From: JBFFXF01 sp041569895
Lineage (GTDB): Bacteria; Planctomycetota; UBA8108; JACQVS01
Assembly (NCBI GenBank): GCA_041569895.1
Contig: JBFFXF010000381.1
Span: 1-5,579 of the forward strand
DNA: 5,579 bases
Direction of reading: 5' to 3'
Made by a program: the position numbers and the translations under genes. Below are positions 1-5,579 of this stretch, piece after piece. The notes under the pieces are model-generated. The model did no database searches and was not told the origin of the DNA. It saw nothing but the letters and a program-made list of their open reading frames with translations. Position 1 is the first letter of the stretch; every line of letters starts with the position of its first letter.

Positions 1-1
1 C

Positions 2-2527
2 CCGGAGATCCGCAAGCGGCTCGAGTACGAGATGAAGGTCATCGAGACGACGGGATACGTCAGCTACTTCCTCATCGTCTGGGACTTCATCCGCTACGCG
101 CGCGAGCATGGCATCCCGGTCGGTCCCGGCCGCGGCTCGGCGGCCGGCAGCATCGTCGCGTATGCGCTCGGCATCACCAACGTCGATCCGCTCCACTACG
201 GGCTCCTCTTCGAGCGCTTCCTCAATTCGGATCGCATCTCGATGCCGGATATCGACATCGACTTCTGCATGGATCGCCGCGGCGAGGTGATCGAGTACGT
301 CAAGCGGAAGTACGGCGAGGACCGCGTCTGCCAGATCATCACCTTCGGGACGATGGCGGCGCGCGCCGTCATCCGTGACGTCGGGCGCGTCATGAGCATC
401 CCGCTCCCCGACGTCGACGCCATCGCCAAGAAGATCCCGGCCGGACCGGGCGTCAAGCTGGCGGACAGCCTCCAGGATCCCGAGCTGCGGCGGCTGGCGG
501 AGTCGGACTCGAAGATCAAGGAGCTCTTCGACGTCTCGCTGAAGCTCGAGGGGCTCAACCGGCACTCCTCGACGCACGCCGCCGGCGTCGTCATCTCCGA
601 CGCGCCGCTCATCGACACGCTGCCGCTGCAGAAGAACGGGGCGGACATCACGACGCAGTTCGGCATGGACGACCTCGAGGTCTGCGGCATGCTGAAGATG
701 GACTTCCTCGGCCTGCGAACGCTGACGATCATCCACGAGGCGCTGCGGCTGATCGAGGAGACCACTGGCGAGCGTCTCGACATCGACGCCGTGCCGCTCG
801 ACGATGCGAAGACCTACGAGATGCTCCAGCGCGGCGACGCCGCCGCCGTGTTCCAGCTCGAGTCGGCCGGCATGCGCGACCTCCTCCGCCGCCTGCGACC
901 GGACCGCTTCGAGGACCTCGTCGCGGTCCTCGCCCTCTACCGCCCGGGACCGCTCGGCAGCGGCATGGTCGACACCTACATCCGCTGCAAACACGGCCAG
1001 GAGAGCATCACGTACGAGCACGAATCCCTGCGCCCCATCCTGGAGGAGACCAACGGCATCATCCTCTACCAGGAGCAGGTGATGCGCATTGCGCACGACA
1101 TGTGCGGCTTCACGCTCAACGAGGCCGACAGCCTGCGCAAGGCGATGGGGAAGAAGAAGCCGGAGATCATGGCGAAGTTCCAGCAGAAGTTCCTCGACGG
1201 CGCCTCGAGCAACGGCGTCGAGCGCCGCAAGGCGGAGAGGATCTGGGAGCTGATCGTCTACTTCGCCGGCTACGGGTTCAACAAGTCGCACTCGACCGCC
1301 TACGCGCTCGTCAGCTACCAGACGGCCTTCCTGAAGGCGAACTACCCGACCGAGTTCATGGCCGCGGTGATGAGCTGCGAGATGTCGAACATCGACAAGA
1401 TGGTCGAGGTCAACCTCGAGGAGTGCCGGCGGCTCGGCATCGAGATCCTGCCGCCGCACATCAACCGCTCGAAGCGCGGCTTCTCCGTCTCCGACGGCAA
1501 GATCTGGTACGGGCTGGAGGCCGTCCGGGGAGTCGGCGGCAAGGTGGTCGAGGCCATCATCGAGGAGCGCAACCGGGACGGCGAGTTCCGATCGATCTAC
1601 GAGTTCTGCGATCGCGTCGACGCCGCCGCGCGCCACAAGAGCGTTCTCGAGTGCCTCGTCAACTGCGGCGCCTTCGATTGCTTCGAGCGGCCGCGATCAC
1701 AGCTCTTCGCGGTGATCGAGAGCGCCATCCAGCGCGGCAACGCCTCGCAGAAGGACGCCGATGCGGGGCAGCTGACGATGTTCGAGCTCCTCGAGGCCGA
1801 CAACGGCGACGGCGGCGACAGCGCCGTCGTCGACGAGCACTACCCGGATCTCCCCGAGTGGCCCGAATCGGAGAAGCTGTCGCGCGAGCGCCAGACGCTC
1901 GGATTCTACCTCTCCGGCCACCCGCTGGCGCGCTGGGAGTCGATCGTGCGGCAGTTCGCCACCCACCGCGTCGCGGACGTCGCCGGCGGCAAGAGCGGTG
2001 ATCGAGCGGTGCTCGGAGTGCAGATCTCGAAGATCACCAAGAAGGTCTCGAAGCGGACCGGCGGCCCGTTCTGGATCGCGCAGGTCGAGGACCTCAGCGG
2101 ATCGATGGAGATCTTCGTCTCGCAGGAGCTCCACGAGCGCTCCGGCGATCTGCTCGCTCCGGAGTCGATCGTTCTCCTCCGCGGCGTGATCAACCAGCGG
2201 GAGACCAACGTGTCGGTCAACGTGCGCGAGGTGCTCCCGATCGAGGAGGGGCCGTCGCGGCTGACGAGAGACCTCAGCGTGGTCATCGACGTCGACTCGG
2301 GGCCGGCCGTCGAGGACCTCATATTCCGGCTGAAGACGCTCCTCGACGGCCACCGCGGCGACACGCCCGTCTTCCTCGTCCTCCGCAACCGCGACGACCA
2401 GTTTGTCACCATCCAGGTCGGCCGCGACAGCTACGTCGAGCCGGCGGCGCCGCTCTTCGAGGAGATGGAAGCGATCCTCGGCCGCAACCGCGTCCTCGTC
2501 AACCGCAGGACGACGCGTCCGGTGTGA
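2..2527 (+). CDS. dnaE: DNA polymerase III subunit alpha (DnaE), 5'-truncated by window edge
   Basis: This is the catalytic subunit of the replicative DNA polymerase III holoenzyme (C-family polymerase), which extends DNA 5'->3' in the cytoplasm. The reading frame is open from base 2, before the first ATG at 32, and the residues there (PEIRKRLEYE) already fit the family, so the true start lies upstream. The visible 841 residues plus about 320 missing ones (PHP domain and start of the palm) give the usual length of about 1160. Counting from base 2: GPGRGSAAGS at 41-50; catalytic Asp pair in PDIDIDF, D83 and D85; third catalytic Asp in KMDFLGLR, D234; finger motifs HAAGVV (192-197), YRPGPL (313-318) and GYGFNKSHS (423-431); helix-hairpin-helix around 508-540 (RGVGGK); beta-clamp binding motif QLTMF (590-594); OB fold about 670-750; a degenerate C-terminal domain after that. 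No intein, frameshift or lost catalytic residue is seen. The order of domains indicates the DnaE1 type rather than PolC or ImuC/DnaE2. Confidence 0.97.
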   Translation, partial: PEIRKRLEYEMKVIETTGYVSYFLIVWDFIRYAREHGIPVGPGRGSAAGSIVAYALGITNVDPLHYGLLFERFLNSDRISMPDIDIDFCMDRRGEVIEYVKRKYGEDRVCQIITFGTMAARAVIRDVGRVMSIPLPDVDAIAKKIPAGPGVKLADSLQDPELRRLAESDSKIKELFDVSLKLEGLNRHSSTHAAGVVISDAPLIDTLPLQKNGADITTQFGMDDLEVCGMLKMDFLGLRTLTIIHEALRLIEETTGERLDIDAVPLDDAKTYEMLQRGDAAAVFQLESAGMRDLLRRLRPDRFEDLVAVLALYRPGPLGSGMVDTYIRCKHGQESITYEHESLRPILEETNGIILYQEQVMRIAHDMCGFTLNEADSLRKAMGKKKPEIMAKFQQKFLDGASSNGVERRKAERIWELIVYFAGYGFNKSHSTAYALVSYQTAFLKANYPTEFMAAVMSCEMSNIDKMVEVNLEECRRLGIEILPPHINRSKRGFSVSDGKIWYGLEAVRGVGGKVVEAIIEERNRDGEFRSIYEFCDRVDAAARHKSVLECLVNCGAFDCFERPRSQLFAVIESAIQRGNASQKDADAGQLTMFELLEADNGDGGDSAVVDEHYPDLPEWPESEKLSRERQTLGFYLSGHPLARWESIVRQFATHRVADVAGGKSGDRAVLGVQISKITKKVSKRTGGPFWIAQVEDLSGSMEIFVSQELHERSGDLLAPESIVLLRGVINQRETNVSVNVREVLPIEEGPSRLTRDLSVVIDVDSGPAVEDLIFRLKTLLDGHRGDTPVFLVLRNRDDQFVTIQVGRDSYVEPAAPLFEEMEAILGRNRVLVNRRTTRPV

Positions 2528-2538
2528 ACGGCCGAAGA

Positions 2539-2565
2539 GCCCGCCAGCGGCCTCCGGCGGCGGGC
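2539..2565 (+). terminator. GC-rich hairpin after dnaE, possible weak terminator
   Basis: A perfect 7-bp inverted repeat (GCCCGCC at 2539-2545, GGCGGGC at 2559-2565) with a 13-base loop starts 12 bases after the dnaE stop codon. The loop can form a small inner CGG/CCG stem. No T-run follows, so it is not a classical intrinsic terminator. It could stall polymerase, protect the dnaE mRNA 3' end, or be a chance pairing in GC-rich DNA. It ends 8 bases before the proposed -35 box of yggS. Confidence 0.25.
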
Positions 2566-2573
2566 GAGCCGGG

Positions 2574-2602
2574 CGGACATCGCCCTGTCGATACGGTAAA
2601 AT
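2574..2602 (+). promoter_or_regulatory. Sigma70-like promoter of yggS, probably giving a leaderless mRNA
   Basis: A -35-like CGGACA (2574-2579, four of six bases matching TTGACA) and a -10-like TAAAAT (2597-2602, five of six matching TATAAT) are separated by the ideal 17 bases. The -10 box sits in one of the few AT-rich patches of the window. Transcription would be expected to begin about 6-8 bases after the -10 box, at about 2608-2611, directly at or 1-4 bases before the ATG at 2612. No Shine-Dalgarno sequence is present between the box and the ATG, which agrees with leaderless translation. The promoter call is inferred from sequence only. Confidence 0.55.
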
Positions 2603-2611
2603 TGCGTCCTC

Positions 2612-3406
2612 ATGAACGCGGAGATCACGTCCGACAGGGACGCGGGGAACCGCACGCCCGCCGCCGTGGACGACACCCTGAGACGAATCCGTCACAATCT
2701 GACGGCGATCGTGAAGGAGGTCGCCGAGGCCTGCAAGCGCGTCCGCCGCGATTTCGATGACGTCACCATCCTGCCGGTGACGAAGTACGTCGAGCCGGAG
2801 CTCGTGCGACTCCTCGTCAAGGCCGGCCTGCAGAGGATCGGCGAGAGCACCGTCCAGGAGGCGGTCCGCAAGCGCGAGGCTCTCGCGGATGCCCTCGGCG
2901 GGGCGGGACCGATACGCTGGCACCTCGTCGGTCACCTGCAGAGGAACAAGGTCAACAGGGCGCTCGAGATCTTCGACGTCATCCACTCGCTGGACTCGTT
3001 CCGACTCGCCGAGGCGATCGACCGGCGCGTCCCGGCCTCGTCGCGACCGGCGCCACGCCTCTTCGTCGAGGTGAACGTCGCCGGCGAGAGCTCCAAGGGC
3101 GGCGTCGCGCCCGGAGACGTGCTCGACCTCCTCGGCCGGATCCACGACGAGACGTCGCTCGGTCCGTCGCTCGAGGGCCTGATGACCATCGGGCCGCCGG
3201 ATGTCGACCCCGAGGAGACGCGGCGTCATTTCGCCAACCTCCGCGAGCTCCGGGACACGGCGATCCGCGCGGAGCTGCTGCCCGAGTCCGCGGGGCTGTC
3301 GATGGGGATGAGCGACGACTTCGCGCTCGCCGTCGAGGAGGGCGCGACCATCGTGCGGATCGGCTCGCGGCTCTTCGAGGGACTGCCGAGGCGATCGAGG
3401 AAGTAG
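2612..3406 (+). CDS. yggS: YggS/PLPBP family pyridoxal-5'-phosphate homeostasis protein
   Basis: This is a fold-type III PLP-binding TIM-barrel protein of the YggS/PROSC (PLPBP) family, cytoplasmic, which keeps free PLP in balance and has no firmly established catalytic activity. The 264 residues are slightly longer than the usual ~230 because of a ~20-residue N-terminal extension. Family motifs in order: Schiff-base lysine K58 in PVTKYV; GESTVQE at 77-83 (family consensus GENYVQE); WHLVGHLQRNKV at 103-114; VNVAGESSKGG at 154-164; GLMTIGP at 189-195; phosphate-binding region SMGMSDDF at 230-237 and RIGSRLFEG at 249-257. ATG 2612 is chosen because an in-frame TAA lies at 2597-2599 and no other start codon falls between; a GTG at 2666 would remove the extension but has no ribosome site. 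It is 84 bp after dnaE with its own likely promoter, so it is probably not strictly dependent on dnaE transcription. The Asn-to-Ser change at S79 is unusual. Confidence 0.95.
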   Translation: MNAEITSDRDAGNRTPAAVDDTLRRIRHNLTAIVKEVAEACKRVRRDFDDVTILPVTKYVEPELVRLLVKAGLQRIGESTVQEAVRKREALADALGGAGPIRWHLVGHLQRNKVNRALEIFDVIHSLDSFRLAEAIDRRVPASSRPAPRLFVEVNVAGESSKGGVAPGDVLDLLGRIHDETSLGPSLEGLMTIGPPDVDPEETRRHFANLRELRDTAIRAELLPESAGLSMGMSDDFALAVEEGATIVRIGSRLFEGLPRRSRK

Positions 3407-3483
3407 GGCGAGGAAGAGACGGAGCCAGGAAGAGGGCTGGAGACGCGGACGTGGTGATGAGTAGTTTCGTTCAGATACGGACC

Positions 3484-3517
3484 CGTTCCCGGGAGCTCGG
3501 GCACGGGGACGGGAACG
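3484..3517 (+). repeat. 8-bp inverted repeat in the leader of the kinase gene, with a competing upstream arm
   Basis: CGTTCCCG (3484-3491) and CGGGAACG (3510-3517) are perfect reverse complements around an 18-base spacer. A second upstream copy of part of this arm, TTCGTTC (3466-3472), is a perfect 7-base complement of GAACGAA (3513-3519). The two pairings use the same downstream arm and so exclude each other. The element ends 44 bases before the kinase ATG. No T-run follows, so a simple terminator for yggS is unlikely. It could be an operator, an mRNA structure or chance; no regulator can be named. Confidence 0.4.
3491..3513 (+). other. Perfect three-tetrad G-quadruplex motif upstream of the kinase gene
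   Basis: Four G-tracts on the + (mRNA-like) strand, at 3491-3493, 3499-3501, 3505-3508 and 3511-3513, are separated by loops of 5, 3 and 2 bases, fitting the G3+N1-7 rule. The motif overlaps the spacer and the right arm of the inverted repeat at 3484-3517, so a folded quadruplex and the hairpin would compete. Such motifs arise by chance more often in high-GC genomes. Whether it folds cannot be told from sequence. Confidence 0.45.
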
Positions 3518-3561
3518 AAGGCGGCGGAGATCGTCCTCTGTAGCAGCGAGCGGCACGAGCG

Positions 3562-5579
3562 ATGCCCGAGATCATCATCGAGAACGGCCCGCAGAAGGGG
3601 CAGCGGATCACGCTCGATCCCCCCGGACCGTTCGTCTTCGGCCGCGACTCGAGCGCCAGCGTCCCGATCCGCGACCCGATGGCCTCCCGGAAGCACTGCC
3701 GCATCGAGCTCCGCAACGGGAGCTACATCCTCGTCGATGCGGGCAGCGCCAACGGCACCTTCCTCAACGGCACGCGGCGCGCCCGGCACGAGCTCTCGAA
3801 GGGCGACCGCATCAAGATCGGCGAGACGCTGCTGACCTTCTTTCCCGACCGCGTCGACGATGAGCTGATCGGCAAGGTGATCTCCGGCTTCGAGGTGCTC
3901 GAGCGCATCGGCCAGGGCGGCATGGGCACCGTGTACAAGGCCCGGCAGATCAGCCTCGATCGCCTGGTCGCGCTCAAGGTGCTCTCCCGCGAGCTCGCGG
4001 CCGATCGCAGCTTCGCCGAGGCGTTCCACCGCGAGGCGCGCGCCGCCGGGCAGGTCAACCACCCCGCCATCGTGCAGGTGTACGATGTCGACACGGTGCA
4101 GGTCGACGGCCAGGAGATCACCTTCTTCGCCATGGAGTACATGCCCGGCGGCAGCGTCGAGGACCTGCTCAACCGCCAGAAGAAGCTGACGCTCGTCCGC
4201 GCGCTCGACATCACGCTCGACACGGCGCGAGGCATCCGTTTCGCCGAGAAGCGCGGCCTGGTGCACCGCGACATCAAGCCCGGCAACCTGATGATCAGCG
4301 AGAGCGGCATGGTCAAGATCGGCGACCTCGGCATCGCGCGTCGTGCCGAGGCCGGCGCCAAGGTGTCCCAGGAGGACGGCGTCAGCGGCTCGCCGCACTA
4401 CATCTCGCCGGAGCAGGCGCGCGGCGAGGACCTCGACTCCGGCGCCGACATCTACTCGCTCGGCGTGTCGCTGTACCACATGCTCGCCGGCAGGCCGCCG
4501 TTCGTCGGCTCGAACGCGAAGGAGCTGGTGCTCAAGCACCTCAACGAGCCGCCGCCCGACATCACGAAGCTCCGCTCGGGGCTTCCCGCCGAGGTCGTGG
4601 CCCTGGTGACGCGCATGATGGCGAAGTCGCGGGCCGAGCGGTACCCGGACGCGGGCGAGCTCATCGACGAGCTCGAACGCATCGTCGCGCGGTTGAAGTC
4701 GCCGCCCGCCCAGTTCCGGCGACGTCCATCGCCGCGCCGCGTGCTGATGGTCGCCGGAACGGTGGCGCTGCTCCTCGCGCTCGGCACCTTCGTCGGCGTC
4801 GCCGTGCACTTCTCCACGCAGCGGTTCCGGCAGGCGCAGAGCGAGCTCGAGCTGGTGCGCGGCCAGATCGAATCCGCGCTCGGAGACCTCGAGTCGAGCC
4901 TCGAGACGGATGACCTCGAGGACGCCAGGGAGGCGCGGCAGCGGCTCGATGAGCTCTTCGAGAAACGACGCATCCTCCTGCCGCAGCTCGAGGACCTCGT
5001 CGTCCGCTTCACCACGGCGCGCGCGAGCCTCGATCGGCTCGAGGCCGCGGCGCAGGAGGAGGGCCGCGCGCGGGAAGCGCAGACGGCGCTCGAGAAGGCC
5101 CTCGAGCGCCAGCCCGGCGATCTCGCGACCATCACGGATCCCGACGCGTTCGGCGCGTTCGTGCGGCCGCTCGAGCAGGTGGTCAAGAAGTACCCTGGCA
5201 CGCTGGCGGCCGAGACCGCTCTCGGGAAGATCGACACTCTGGAGTCGGCGCGCAACGCCCTGACAAAGAAGCTGCGGAGAGCGCGCGAGGGCTTCGACGC
5301 GCTCGAGCTCAAGCTGAAGACGCTCCTCGGATTCGATCCACCGGCCTTCAAGTCCGCGCTCGACGCCACGCGCGACTACGTCGCGAAGCACGCGGGGACG
5401 CCGTACGAGCGGGAGGCGCGCGCCAAGCTGGAGACGACGCGCCTGGCGATGATCCGCCACGTCACGCGCATCCTCGCCCGGCTCGAGAGCGCCTCCGAAA
5501 AGACGCGTCGGGACGTCATCCGCCAGCTGCAGCGCGTTCGCCTCGAGGTCGAGGGAGATGCGCTCGAGCGCATCGACGA
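3562..5579 (+). CDS. FHA-domain transmembrane Ser/Thr protein kinase (Hanks type), 3'-truncated by window edge
   Basis: This is a predicted signalling kinase that transfers phosphate from ATP to Ser/Thr of unknown targets; 672 residues are visible and no stop is reached. An in-frame TAG at 3541-3543 leaves ATG 3562 as the only ATG/GTG/TTG start before the FHA domain; the ribosome site is weak. The FHA domain (1-95) has GR 27-28, SRKH 42-45 and NGT 64-66, the phosphothreonine-binding set. The kinase domain (about 110-378) has glycine loop GQGGMG 117-122, ATP lysine K139 (VALK), alpha-C glutamate E158, HRDIKPGN 235-242 with catalytic D237, metal-binding D255 in a DLG (not DFG) motif, and SPEQ 282-285. 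A basic linker RRRPSPRR (386-393) precedes one membrane span (394-417), implying a cytoplasmic kinase and an outside C-terminus. The outer part is helical and charged (about 420-515), then holds two related segments 66 residues apart (530-571, 596-638). All residues needed for activity are present. Exact subfamily and ligand are unknown. Confidence 0.93.
   Translation, partial: MPEIIIENGPQKGQRITLDPPGPFVFGRDSSASVPIRDPMASRKHCRIELRNGSYILVDAGSANGTFLNGTRRARHELSKGDRIKIGETLLTFFPDRVDDELIGKVISGFEVLERIGQGGMGTVYKARQISLDRLVALKVLSRELAADRSFAEAFHREARAAGQVNHPAIVQVYDVDTVQVDGQEITFFAMEYMPGGSVEDLLNRQKKLTLVRALDITLDTARGIRFAEKRGLVHRDIKPGNLMISESGMVKIGDLGIARRAEAGAKVSQEDGVSGSPHYISPEQARGEDLDSGADIYSLGVSLYHMLAGRPPFVGSNAKELVLKHLNEPPPDITKLRSGLPAEVVALVTRMMAKSRAERYPDAGELIDELERIVARLKSPPAQFRRRPSPRRVLMVAGTVALLLALGTFVGVAVHFSTQRFRQAQSELELVRGQIESALGDLESSLETDDLEDAREARQRLDELFEKRRILLPQLEDLVVRFTTARASLDRLEAAAQEEGRAREAQTALEKALERQPGDLATITDPDAFGAFVRPLEQVVKKYPGTLAAETALGKIDTLESARNALTKKLRRAREGFDALELKLKTLLGFDPPAFKSALDATRDYVAKHAGTPYEREARAKLETTRLAMIRHVTRILARLESASEKTRRDVIRQLQRVRLEVEGDALERID

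Noticed and set aside
248..703. Possible intein insertion at the DnaE active site
   Set aside because: The sequence is continuous from PDIDIDF to KMDFLGLR at normal family spacing, so there is no intein.
1796..1836. GGCGAC/GTCGTC-rich low-complexity stretch in dnaE
   Set aside because: It encodes an acidic linker (DNGDGGDS) just after the clamp-binding motif, a position where DnaE proteins vary; no sign of expansion or frameshift.
1102..2001. 299-codon + strand frame inside dnaE
   Set aside because: Arg/Gly-rich out-of-frame translation of dnaE, with DnaE fingers, helix-hairpin-helix and clamp motif intact in the real frame.
3421..3440. Short AGCC/GGCT hairpin after yggS as a terminator
   Set aside because: Only 4 bp of stem and no T-run; too weak to call.
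1697..3556. 619-codon open frame on the - strand, antisense to the end of dnaE and all of yggS
   Set aside because: It is a product of high GC3 on the + strand: composition is Arg/Asp/Leu/Val-rich with no family motif, while both + strand genes carry complete conserved motifs.
3226..5460. 744-codon open frame on the - strand, antisense to the kinase
   Set aside because: The + strand encodes an FHA domain and a kinase with all catalytic residues in order. The - strand frame is low-complexity, without motifs, and also overlaps the end of yggS.
4830..5579. Very frequent CTCGAG and CTCGAT hexamers in the kinase ectodomain
   Set aside because: They encode Leu-Glu and Leu-Asp in preferred codons; the same hexamer is frequent in dnaE. 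Codon bias explains it better than a signal sequence.

Overview
The window is GC-rich bacterial chromosome, roughly two thirds G+C by eye, with G or C at most third codon positions. It carries three genes, all on the + strand: the 3' three-quarters of dnaE (DNA polymerase III alpha subunit), a complete yggS/PLPBP-type pyridoxal-phosphate homeostasis gene, and the 5' part of a gene for a membrane-anchored FHA-domain Ser/Thr protein kinase that runs off the right edge. I see no RNA genes, mobile elements or CRISPR arrays. The organism cannot be fixed from this stretch. Abundant GC3, an FHA-Hanks kinase with a DLG (not DFG) motif and repeat-like helical ectodomain, and kinase wording such as 'LYHMLAGRPPF' suggest Planctomycetota or another kinase-rich, high-GC phylum such as Acidobacteriota. 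This is a weak inference.

Layout: dnaE occupies 2-2527 and is cut by the left edge; the missing part is the PHP domain and the start of the palm. An 84-bp gap (2528-2611) holds a GC-rich hairpin and a good sigma70-like promoter. The -10 box of that promoter lies only 9 bases before the yggS ATG, so yggS (2612-3406) is probably read from a leaderless or nearly leaderless mRNA, independently of dnaE. A 155-bp gap (3407-3561) follows. It contains a purine-rich tract with repeated AGGAAG, two mutually exclusive inverted repeats sharing one arm, and a perfect four-tract G-quadruplex motif. The kinase gene (3562-5579+) then starts without a clear Shine-Dalgarno sequence.

Functionally, DnaE is the replicative polymerase and YggS is a cofactor-handling housekeeping protein. 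The kinase looks like a signalling receptor: cytoplasmic FHA and kinase domains, one membrane span and an extracytoplasmic helical region with an internal duplication. No functional link between the three is visible beyond shared orientation. The parts most worth a second look are the kinase architecture with its all-serine activation loop, the structured leader in front of it, and the leaderless start of yggS. I found no evidence of a wholly new system.
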